Shown here piece after piece: positions 56,411-64,000 of a DNA stretch of 64,000 nucleotides (position 1 is the stretch's first letter; each line of letters begins with the position of its first letter). The notes below the pieces were generated by a model. It was not told the DNA's origin. It made no database searches and worked only from the letters and a program-made list of their open reading frames with translations. Origin of the DNA: Methylotenera sp. G11 (GTDB lineage Bacteria; Pseudomonadota; Gammaproteobacteria; Burkholderiales; Methylophilaceae); assembly GCF_000799735.1 (NCBI RefSeq), contig NZ_JUHH01000001.1:496001-560000 (forward strand). The letters are read 5' to 3'. Position numbers and translations under genes: made by a program.

Positions 56411-57593
56411 ATCCATTACTCAAATTTTCCATGTGACCTAATGATTCATGCAATGGAATATCAACCTCTATTCGCGTACCGCTGCCCGGGTGGCTTTCCA
56501 CCAAAAACTCCCCACCCAAAGACCTGACGCGCTCGTGCATGCCTATCATTCCGAATCCGTTCTTACTGCATGCATCCGCTGCAAAGCCGATGCCGTCATC
56601 CTGTATGACCAGCAGGATCTTATGCTCCATCCTGAACACCTGGATTTCAACCTGCTGCGCTTTGGCGTGCTTGGCAACATTGGTGAGGGATTCCTGCAGG
56701 ATGCGAAACAAGGCGATTGCCAGCTTATCACCAAGCACAAACTCACCATGCGACATTGTGAGCAGGCATTTGATGCCGGTACACAGCATGTATTTCTCAA
56801 TGTGTGACTGCACCGCGGCATTCAAACCAAGCACATCCAGCATGCCAGGCCGCAGATTCTCGGATATGGACCTGGCCGTATCCGCCACCTGGTCCAGCAC
56901 GCCAAGCAAGGCACTTAACCTTTCCTTGAGAAAATTTTCTTCGAGATTGCTGCACTCGTATAATCGGGCAATATCCATTCTCATGACCGTAAAAGCCTGC
57001 CCCATTTCATCGTGCAGTTCGCGCGCTATTCTGGCACGTTCTTTTTCACGCACATCCTCCAGGTGGGCAGATAGATTCTGCAGCTTTTTCTGGCTTAAGC
57101 GCAACGCATCTTCAATTTCCCGTCGCTCCAGGATTTCGGTTTCAAGTTTGCTGGTCCTGGCTTTTAATTTGGCTTCAAGATCAAGGCGCAAATGGCGCAA
57201 TTCGATATGCGTTTGCACACGGACAAGCACTTCTTCAGCCAGATAAGGCTTGTTAATGTAGTCTGCAGCCCCCAGCTCGAACCCTTTCAGCAAAGACGAT
57301 TTATCCTGCAGGGATGAAAGGAAAATGACCGGGATACCTGACGTTATGGGGTTGGCTTTGATACGGCGGCATACTTCATATCCATCCATATCCGGCATCT
57401 TGATATCCAGCAGCATCAGGTCCGGCTGACGCCTGAGAACTGAATGCAGCCCCATTGCACCATCCTGCGCCAACCTGACGGTATAACCGGCATCCGACAA
57501 CATGTGTTTCAGAAGCTGCAGCGACTCTATCGTATCGTCAACGATCAGAACCTCGCCAAGCGACTTGGCCTCAATATCAATATGCAAGTTCAT
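56382..57593 (-). CDS. Receiver-histidine kinase (HisKA_3) protein
   Basis: 403 residues. N-terminal receiver (about 8-125: GEVLIVDDTIESLQLLKHML, phospho-acceptor in LMLLDIKMPDMDGYE, Lys in GAADYINKPYLAEEV), a coiled coil (about 125-180), then a NarX-type dimerisation domain with phospho-His in ARIARELHDEMGQAFTVMRM, and HATPase (LFRILQESLTNVAKHAKAQQ, DDGIGFAAD, GFGMIGMHERVRSLGGEF). No membrane segment: a cytoplasmic kinase whose receiver may take a phosphate from the hybrid kinase upstream. Start ATG is 4 bases after that gene's stop; a TTG at 57608 is the alternative. Confidence 0.92.
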   Translation of the reverse strand: MNLHIDIEAKSLGEVLIVDDTIESLQLLKHMLSDAGYTVRLAQDGAMGLHSVLRRQPDLMLLDIKMPDMDGYEVCRRIKANPITSGIPVIFLSSLQDKSSLLKGFELGAADYINKPYLAEEVLVRVQTHIELRHLRLDLEAKLKARTSKLETEILERREIEDALRLSQKKLQNLSAHLEDVREKERARIARELHDEMGQAFTVMRMDIARLYECSNLEENFLKERLSALLGVLDQVADTARSISENLRPGMLDVLGLNAAVQSHIEKYMLCTGIKCLLTMSHGEFVLGDKLAIALFRILQESLTNVAKHAKAQQVEIQVFRMEHKILLVIQDDGIGFAADACSKNGFGMIGMHERVRSLGGEFLVESHPGSGTRIEVDIPLHESLGHMENLSNGYDKTHHHRR

Positions 57594-57597
57594 CCCT

Positions 57598-60156
57598 TTA
57601 CGATTCAATTAAAATATCCGATATTTCCAGTACATGCCACAGGCGCTTATATTGCAGGGACTCATTCAGCATGGACAAATAAACCGCAAGCTCCGGCTGT
57701 TCAGCTTCTATCCCGCGAATGGCCTGGCGTATCATTACCGTGTCAAGCTGCATGGCCGCCTCAACCAGACTCTCCAACTGATGCGGCGCGAGTTCTTTAA
57801 GCATTGAAATATAGGATGAAGCATCAGCGTCCAGCGCATTGCAAGCCAGGGTCTCGCATTCTGTCGGCTTCAGATTCAGGAAATCCGCAAGAACCAGATG
57901 CAGGCTGCTTTCATTGATAGGCTTGATCAGGAAATCATCAGCGCCTGCTGCAATCGCTTTCGGCTTGTCCTCCGAGAATGCATTGGCTGTCATCATGGCA
58001 ACCCTGGGTTGTTTGATCGGCTGCTGCCGCAGCCATTGGATAGCCGACAACCCATCACCGTCTTTCATGCGCCAATCCATGAAAATGAAATCCGGCACGT
58101 CTTCCGCAATTCTCAATCTGGCTTCATTGCCGCTGGCCGCTTCGACAATATCAGCACCCAGCGGCATCAGCAGCTGAATCAGCAGACTGCGTGAATGATC
58201 GGTATCATCCACCACGAGAATTTTCCGCCCGATACCGCGATTGATAAAGTCAGACCATGAAAACAGTTTTTTACGGCCTTCCTGATTGCCGATTGCCAGA
58301 TTCAAGGAAAAATAGAATTTAGATCCCAGATTTTCGGCAGACTCTACTTTGATCTCGCCGCCCATGACTTCGATGAATTTCTTGCTGATGGATAGGCCTA
58401 AGCCGGTTCCGGTATGCCTGGTAGGCGAATCCAGCTGTACGAACGGGCTGAAGATGCGGTTCATGTCATCAGCAGGAATCCCCTGGCCGGTATCAATCAC
58501 GTAAAAACTTAAACTGACTTTCTGGTTCCCCTGGGGTTTTGCGTTCACCCGGAGCGTCACCCTGCCGGCATGCGTAAACTTGATGGCATTGCAAACCAGG
58601 TTCAATAAAACCTGCTTGAGTTTAAAAGCATCAACGATCACCATTGGCGGTAAAGCGCCAATATCCGTCACCAGCTGAATGTTTTTCTCATCAGACCTGA
58701 CGCGCATCATTTCAACCGTATCGACCACGATAGCCCTGATATCCGCATGCTCCATGGTCAGTGAAGTCGCGCCGGCTTCGATTTTAGATATTTCAAGTAC
58801 TGAGTTGATTAAATTAAGAAGGTGGTTTGCCGAACTGTAAATGGTATCCAGCTTGATTTTCTGGCGACTGTCAAAAGTCGCATCCCGCATTAGCAGTTGC
58901 GAGTATCCGATCACTGAATTCAGTGGCGTACGCAGTTCATGGCTCATATTGGACAGGAAAATGCTCTTGGCCTGGCTTGCCAGCTCAGCCTGGATCCTGG
59001 CGGATTCCAGCTCTGATGTACGCTGCTCCACGAGCTCTTCCAGTTCATAGCGATATTGCGTCAGCGTATTTTCATATTTGACACGCTCAGTCACATCCAT
59101 CAGAAAAACAATACAGTTTTCAGAGGTATGCATCCCTCCCAGCTCAACGTCCCTGACTACGCCGGATCTGGTTGCGATTTTATAAATGGCGGTTGGCACG
59201 ATCGCATTGCCAAAGATCTCGGCCATTTTCTTGGCATTGCCTAAATCCGATTCCAGTTTGGAAAGCACCAGATGCCTGTACCCTGCATCCGGGTAGGCTT
59301 TCAGAAACCATTGGTCAAAGCTGGGCAGGTCATCTTCCTGATAACCGAATGTCGTGGTTGCGGCATCGTTCAGGTAGGAAATCCCGGTGTCGTTGATCAG
59401 TGCGACCGGTATCGGGAAATACTCGATAAGTTTTTTCATGCGGTCCGCAGACTGAATCAGCGCTTCATTCTTTTTACGGACATCACTCACCATATCCAAT
59501 AAGGATTCCCGCAGCGAGGCCAGTTCACCGACAAAAAAAGGCGCATTCAGCAAGGCATCTTTCGCATCTTCGCTTTTGGGGTCTTTTGCATAGTTCTCAA
59601 GGCTTAACAATGGCTTGAGAACTGTCCACTTGAGCGCAATATACAATCCGATCATTAATGACAGGTCAATAAAGGCGATTGCCCCGAGGATAAACCACCT
59701 GGTTTTCCTGATGTCCTGATCCACCCACTTCGACGTGAAATACAGCGTCACCGTGCCTACTTCCTGCGAATGCGATATGATCACGCGATTTTGTGCGATC
59801 AATCCTTTCGGGTTAACCGGATGCGATAGTTTCTGCACGTATCCAGCTTCATCCCTGGCCCAGGTGAATGCTGCCTGATGAGCCTGGACGGTAACGCCAT
59901 GTACATCGGCATGGCTGAATGCGCTCGCGGCAATCGTCTCCAGCTGGGGGTAATCAGAATCCCATAATGCAGAACTCAAGCTGCTTGCCAAGCTATCCGC
60001 CAAACCCAAATGGGAAACAGTCAGCGAATCGGTTTCCTGGCTGCTGATATGACGATCAATGAAAACACCCAGGCCTGTCAAAAGAACCGTTACCAGCACC
60101 AGAATGGTCACAATCAGATAGCGGACAATTGAATTCTTCCTTTTGAGTAATTTCAA
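57598..60156 (-). CDS. Membrane hybrid sensor histidine kinase (PAS-HisKA-HATPase-REC)
   Basis: 852 residues. Membrane helices at about 12-33 (YLIVTILVLVTVLLTGLGVF) and 152-174 (WFILGAIAFIDLSLMIGLYI) bracket a periplasmic sensor domain of about 115 residues. Then a PAS domain (about 245-370), HisKA with phospho-His in IFLSNMSHELRTPLNSVIGY, HATPase (LLNLVCNAIKFTHAGRV; FYVIDTGQGIPADDMNRIF; GTGLGLSISKKFIEVMGGE), and a receiver with phospho-acceptor in FIFMDWRMKDGDG. A helical C-terminus (about 755-852) lacks a clear HPt His. Immediately upstream of the HisKA_3 kinase, so a relay is likely. Confidence 0.93.
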   Translation of the reverse strand: MKLLKRKNSIVRYLIVTILVLVTVLLTGLGVFIDRHISSQETDSLTVSHLGLADSLASSLSSALWDSDYPQLETIAASAFSHADVHGVTVQAHQAAFTWARDEAGYVQKLSHPVNPKGLIAQNRVIISHSQEVGTVTLYFTSKWVDQDIRKTRWFILGAIAFIDLSLMIGLYIALKWTVLKPLLSLENYAKDPKSEDAKDALLNAPFFVGELASLRESLLDMVSDVRKKNEALIQSADRMKKLIEYFPIPVALINDTGISYLNDAATTTFGYQEDDLPSFDQWFLKAYPDAGYRHLVLSKLESDLGNAKKMAEIFGNAIVPTAIYKIATRSGVVRDVELGGMHTSENCIVFLMDVTERVKYENTLTQYRYELEELVEQRTSELESARIQAELASQAKSIFLSNMSHELRTPLNSVIGYSQLLMRDATFDSRQKIKLDTIYSSANHLLNLINSVLEISKIEAGATSLTMEHADIRAIVVDTVEMMRVRSDEKNIQLVTDIGALPPMVIVDAFKLKQVLLNLVCNAIKFTHAGRVTLRVNAKPQGNQKVSLSFYVIDTGQGIPADDMNRIFSPFVQLDSPTRHTGTGLGLSISKKFIEVMGGEIKVESAENLGSKFYFSLNLAIGNQEGRKKLFSWSDFINRGIGRKILVVDDTDHSRSLLIQLLMPLGADIVEAASGNEARLRIAEDVPDFIFMDWRMKDGDGLSAIQWLRQQPIKQPRVAMMTANAFSEDKPKAIAAGADDFLIKPINESSLHLVLADFLNLKPTECETLACNALDADASSYISMLKELAPHQLESLVEAAMQLDTVMIRQAIRGIEAEQPELAVYLSMLNESLQYKRLWHVLEISDILIES

Positions 60157-60680
60157 TCTTACTCAGCCTTTGCTTTTATTCTTAACCACAAATATGCATC
60201 ATGCGCTTCATGCTCCTTCCATGCATAAAGCAGGCTTTCCACATACTGCGATTTTTGGAAAACAAGCTTCATTGCAGGCGTAGACAGGCCATACATGCGA
60301 CGGCATGTGGAATCGATATGGATTGAATGGCGAAACACGGTAGAGAGCCCCCATTTGAGTCTTGTCTATTTATTAAAATTGACTCTATTATTTATCATGC
60401 ATTTGAGCATGAATTTATTGTTCAGGCTAGTACTTAAGCACCTTATCCATCACATTTATTTTAATTACGAAATGCCCTGCTTACCGCATGGATTAACACT
60501 TCTGCATAAAATGGCATCTGCATGGAACACGGTTTAGGAAGGTCTGTCGCCATACCTGAACGGCAATTTTCAGGCAGGCAGGAAAGCAGTCAATACAGGA
60601 GGGAAAATGCAGCGCTCAGAAGGGTTGGATATTGTGGTAAGTGATTGATGCAATGCACCGGCTGTAAAAAAACCGTCAAT
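60157..60680. other. Long intergenic region before the hybrid kinase
   Basis: 524 bases. The only frames (for example 80 codons at 60295-60537, plus) lack ribosome sites and family motifs. It should hold the promoter of the kinase-regulator operon; I cannot place it reliably. No hairpin terminator for the GGDEF-EAL gene stands out. Confidence 0.4.
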
Positions 60681-63251
60681 TCAAGAGCGCCCTGACAGCA
60701 GCGCCTCGAACTGATCCGACGACAGTGGTGTGGAAAATAAATAGCCCTGACCATAGTCGCAGCCTATTTTCTTCAGCAGATCGCGCTGCTGTTCAGTTTC
60801 CACGCCTTCTGCGATCACTTTTACGCCCAGCTTGTGCGCCATCACCACAATGGCTTCGCATAATGCGAATTCTGCAGCCTCAGGCGCCAGATTGCTGATA
60901 AACGAATAATCGATCTTGAGGTAATCGATGTCAAACCTTATCAGGTAAGCCAGTGATGAATAGCCGGTTCCAAAGTCATCAATAGACACCTGCATGCCGG
61001 CCTCATGAAACGCTCGTAGTTTTTTGTTAACCTTGGCATCGTTATTGATCAGCAGCCGCTCCGTGATTTCCACAACAATGGAACGTCCCGGCAGCTCCAT
61101 CTCACGGAGCGTTTCGATCCAATGATCATAGCTGCGGTCATCCCGCATGAATTGCATAGGCGATTTATTGACGCTGATCTGGAAATCGAGCCCATGCTCA
61201 GATAGCAGGCGTTTGACCTGCGTTGCCGCCTGCATGAAGACCCAGTCGCCGATCTCTCGGATCATGCCGTTATCCTCGGCAATCGGGACAAATTCGAATG
61301 GTTCAATATAACCATGTTCAGGATGATTCCAGCGCAGCAAGGCTTCAGCCTTATGGATGTTGCCGTTCGCCAGATCAACGATAGGCTGGTAATGCACGCT
61401 GAACTGGCCTGCCGACAGGGCGCTGCGCAGGTCGCCGCTCAACTGCATGCGCCGCTCTGCCGCCACTTGCATGGCATTGATAAAGAAGCGAAAGCAGCCT
61501 CGCCCGTCATTTTTGGCCGCATACATGGTCTGGTCTGCCTGCCTGATCAGATCATTGACATTGGATGCATCGTCCGGATAGATCGCAATGCCGATGCTGG
61601 CAGAAATATAGACTTCACGGTCATTTAAAATAAAGGGGCGTGTCAGCTGGTCAATGATATCCTGCGCAATACGCCCTATACCCGAAGTGCCCTGCAATTC
61701 AGACAGGATTACCGTAAACTCGTCGCCGCCAAGGCGTGCAACCGTATCGTAATCGCGCACGCATTGCTTGATGCGCACCGCCGCTTCCACAAGCAGCTCA
61801 TCTCCCACTTTATGGCCCAGCGTATCATTGACTTCCTTGAACCGGTCAAGGTCGATGAACAGCAGTGCAATGTGGCAGGAATCGCGCTGGGCTTTTTTGA
61901 TTTCCTGCTCGAGCCGGTCATGAAACAGGCGGCGATTCGGCAGCTGGGTCAACTGGTCATAATTAGCATAATTCTTGATCTCAGACTCAGAATGCTTGCG
62001 CTTAGTAATGTCGTGGCCAACGCCTAATACGCCAACCAGCTCACCCAGATGGTCGTACATCGGGGTTTTGGTCGTTTCCAGTGTTTCCTGGTGATTGTCG
62101 CTTGCAAACGTAACCACTTCTTCATTGACGTTGAGGCTGCCTTTGCTCACTGCCGCAAGGTCATTTTTGCGAAAAGAATCAGCCAGCTCTTTATCAAAAA
62201 AGTCATAGTCAGTCCTGCCGATTATTTCATGCTCTTTCTTGCCGACAAACTTCTCGAAACGGGCGTTACAGCCAAGATATACGCCGTTAATGTCTTTTAG
62301 CCACACCAGATCAGGAATGGTGTTCAAAATGGTTTTAAGTTTGGTTTCAGCGTCTTTTAGCGCATCTTTTGCCCTTGTACGCGATTCAACGAAAATCGCC
62401 AGCGCAATTCCGACAAAAGTAAGGGCAAGCATGTAAAACCAGAAGTTCTGCAAGCCGGTAGCTGCAATGTCGTTGGCAAACAGACCTTTCCCCTGGAAAG
62501 CGCCAAGCAAGGCCTGGATAGCGCTTATGCAGATGACCAGCGAGGCCCCGTGCTGACCGCGGCGCACGGCGCCCCACACCACGAGTGCGAACATCCAGTA
62601 TCCATATGCCATCTGGCCTGAATTGGGCGCCCAATCCAGGAACGCAACCTGGCCGGCAAATAAAGTAAGAAAGAACAGCGTAAAAGTTTCAAGCAAACCC
62701 CTGCCCGTGAACCAGCTATGGGGAAAGCTGCGCCATATCAAAAACAGCGGGGTTCCGAGCAGTATCCCCAGCATATCGGCCTGCCACCAGTGAAGTATAT
62801 TGCCTGCAATGGTTTGCCAGCTAAGGTAACCTGCCATCAAAAGCGTAAACGGCCCGATCAGCGCACTGATAACAGGACTGACAACGGAGATCAGGACCAG
62901 ATAGGCAAAATCGCGGGGTTGCTTAAGCTTAAGTTTATCGCCCAGCAGTTGATGAAAAAGCCAGCAGGCCAGCAGTGTTTCCAGTGTATTGCCTGCTGCA
63001 AGCAAGAACGAAATCGCCACAGGGTCATTCACCATCAATCCGGCAGCAACCGACCCTGCAAAAACGGCAGGCCAGTATTTCCAGCCTGCAACCAGCAAGG
63101 CTGCCAGCGCAAAACCTCCCGGTATCCAGAAAATGGTCGCGTTGCCATTCGCCGTAGATACGGTAAGCACCAGCTTGGCCAGCAATGCGTAACCCAATGC
63201 CAGGGCAGACATTCGGAACAAATCATTGCGCGAATATAGGGTAAGCTTCAT
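60681..63251 (-). CDS. MASE1-PAS-GGDEF-EAL cyclic-di-GMP enzyme
   Basis: 856 residues. N-terminal MASE1 membrane sensor (about 1-290; eight or so helices, starting YALLAKLVLTVSTANGNATI), PAS domain (about 300-425), GGDEF domain with intact ARLGGDEFTVIL and an inhibitory I-site RDYD five residues before it, and an EAL domain with EALLRWNHPEHG, DDFGTGYSSLAYL and IAEGVET. Both catalytic halves look complete, so it may make and degrade c-di-GMP; the net direction cannot be told from sequence. Transcribed toward the kinase operon, 525 bases away. Confidence 0.93.
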   Translation of the reverse strand: MKLTLYSRNDLFRMSALALGYALLAKLVLTVSTANGNATIFWIPGGFALAALLVAGWKYWPAVFAGSVAAGLMVNDPVAISFLLAAGNTLETLLACWLFHQLLGDKLKLKQPRDFAYLVLISVVSPVISALIGPFTLLMAGYLSWQTIAGNILHWWQADMLGILLGTPLFLIWRSFPHSWFTGRGLLETFTLFFLTLFAGQVAFLDWAPNSGQMAYGYWMFALVVWGAVRRGQHGASLVICISAIQALLGAFQGKGLFANDIAATGLQNFWFYMLALTFVGIALAIFVESRTRAKDALKDAETKLKTILNTIPDLVWLKDINGVYLGCNARFEKFVGKKEHEIIGRTDYDFFDKELADSFRKNDLAAVSKGSLNVNEEVVTFASDNHQETLETTKTPMYDHLGELVGVLGVGHDITKRKHSESEIKNYANYDQLTQLPNRRLFHDRLEQEIKKAQRDSCHIALLFIDLDRFKEVNDTLGHKVGDELLVEAAVRIKQCVRDYDTVARLGGDEFTVILSELQGTSGIGRIAQDIIDQLTRPFILNDREVYISASIGIAIYPDDASNVNDLIRQADQTMYAAKNDGRGCFRFFINAMQVAAERRMQLSGDLRSALSAGQFSVHYQPIVDLANGNIHKAEALLRWNHPEHGYIEPFEFVPIAEDNGMIREIGDWVFMQAATQVKRLLSEHGLDFQISVNKSPMQFMRDDRSYDHWIETLREMELPGRSIVVEITERLLINNDAKVNKKLRAFHEAGMQVSIDDFGTGYSSLAYLIRFDIDYLKIDYSFISNLAPEAAEFALCEAIVVMAHKLGVKVIAEGVETEQQRDLLKKIGCDYGQGYLFSTPLSSDQFEALLSGRS

Positions 63252-63304
63252 GCTTTTGGGTTAAGCCTTGGTATTTTTAACAAATCATACCATCAATCAG
63301 TCGC

Positions 63305-64000
63305 TTAAACCTTGCTCCTGCCCAGCCACCACAGCCACACGAAGCCGATCAAACCAGACAGCAGCGACGCCGCCAGCACGCCAGTTTTCGCCATCAGCAA
63401 ATACTCCGGCTGATCGGCAAACCCTAATTCTGCAATAAAGATCGACATGGTAAACCCAATCCCACCCAGCACGGACACCGCTGCGATCTGACTGAATCGC
63501 GTCCCGCTCGGCAGCTGGCCTAAACCCAGCCGCAACGCCAGCCAGCAGGCGCCCGTAATGCCGATGAATTTACCGAACAGCAGCCCGGACATGACGCCTA
63601 GCATGACCGGGTGCGTAAACATCTCACCCGGCGAACTAAACTGCAGCGGAATCCCCGCATTGAACAAGGCAAATACCGGAATCACGATAAACGCTACCGG
63701 CAAATGCCAGATATGTTCCAGGCGCTGCAGCGGCGTTTGCACACCACGTACATCGTCTTCCAGCTGGTCTACGATGGCGTGAAGTTTTTCATTGGTCATC
63801 AGCGAATCATGCTGGTGGTGGCTGTGCATGAATAGCGCAAGCTGCGTTTTGATGCGCTCTATGAACAAACCAGGGTCATACTTGGACCTGGCCGGCACTG
63901 CAAACGCACCCAGCACCCCGGCAAGCGTGGCATGCACGCCTGACTGCAGCAAGGCATACCATAATAAAACCGCTACCAGGAAGTACGGCATGACTTTCCT
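63305..64000 (-). CDS. nhaA: Na+/H+ antiporter NhaA (5' end cut by window)
   Basis: The C-terminal part of NhaA, an inner-membrane antiporter for sodium and pH homeostasis; the frame continues past base 64000. Visible: VLLWYALLQSGVHATLAGVL, then AFIVIPVFALFNAGIPLQFS, MSGLLFGKFIGITGACWLAL and SVLGGIGFTMSIFIAELGFA, all hallmark helices of the family. Residues KFIG and the GIGFTMS stretch carry the conserved Lys and Gly-Phe. At least 230 of about 390-400 residues are present. It lies upstream of the GGDEF-EAL gene on the same strand with a 53-base gap. Confidence 0.93.
   Translation of the reverse strand, partial: RKVMPYFLVAVLLWYALLQSGVHATLAGVLGAFAVPARSKYDPGLFIERIKTQLALFMHSHHQHDSLMTNEKLHAIVDQLEDDVRGVQTPLQRLEHIWHLPVAFIVIPVFALFNAGIPLQFSSPGEMFTHPVMLGVMSGLLFGKFIGITGACWLALRLGLGQLPSGTRFSQIAAVSVLGGIGFTMSIFIAELGFADQPEYLLMAKTGVLAASLLSGLIGFVWLWWLGRSKV

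Noticed and set aside
60295-60537. 80-codon frame in the gap upstream of the hybrid kinase
   Set aside because: No ribosome site, no motif; it would run divergently from the kinase across its promoter region.

Overview
This window is 64 kb of ordinary, gene-dense chromosome from a Gram-negative bacterium, most likely a betaproteobacterium. Two things support that: the divergent map-glnD / rpsB-tsf-pyrH-frr-uppS-cdsA-dxr-rseP-bamA-skp-lpxD-fabZ-lpxA order, and an rpsF-priB-rpsR-rplI operon. The protein sequences resemble those of methylotrophic Methylophilaceae (Methylotenera/Methylophilus type), but that placement is from memory and was not checked by a search. I see no prophage, integrase, transposase, CRISPR array, rRNA operon or plasmid function. 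All called genes are intact except the two cut by the window ends (lpxA at the left, nhaA at the right).

Layout. 1-12.8 kb, minus strand: a translation-to-envelope operon running from ribosomal protein S2 and EF-Ts through UMP kinase, ribosome recycling, undecaprenyl-PP synthase, CDP-DAG synthase, the MEP-pathway enzyme Dxr, RseP and BamA to Skp and the lipid A enzymes LpxD, FabZ and LpxA. 13.2-16.7 kb, plus: map and glnD. 16.7-18.9 kb, minus: two sister cupins, tRNA-Ser(TGA), a peptide deformylase and a methylthio-nucleoside phosphorylase. 19-22.1 kb, plus: hpnCDE, the bacterial route to squalene. 22.2-23.8 kb: a 520-residue orphan protein of unknown function. 24.2-31.9 kb, minus: radA, alr and dnaB, then the rpsF operon, then uvrB. 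32-41 kb: a secreted serine protease with TPRs, aspartate aminotransferase, an AsmA-like protein, twin tRNA-Asn genes, cytochrome b561, a Cu(I)-exporting ATPase, a DUF808 membrane protein and a SemiSWEET-size sugar transporter. 41-49.4 kb, mostly minus: an SGNH esterase coupled to a PQQ-type dehydrogenase lipoprotein, an unknown membrane protein (plus strand), and a TonB-like protein paired with HrpA. 49.5-51.1 kb: a SulP transporter.

51.4-60.2 kb is the most distinctive part. A hybrid histidine kinase, a second kinase with an N-terminal receiver and a NarL-type regulator are read in series. Downstream on the same strand lie a trimeric autotransporter adhesin, a BamE-OmpA fusion lipoprotein, and a second NarL-type regulator. 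The first 500 bp of the two regulator genes are 98.6% identical (7 mismatches, counted by eye), while their DNA-binding ends differ. A MASE1-PAS-GGDEF-EAL protein precedes the kinases, so the region reads as a surface-attachment signalling locus (inference).

Two dispersed-repeat observations stand out. An 81-bp palindromic element with 28-bp inverted termini is inserted in frame inside hrpA. A single 28-bp arm of the same family sits inside a different 150-bp inverted-repeat element upstream of rpsF.
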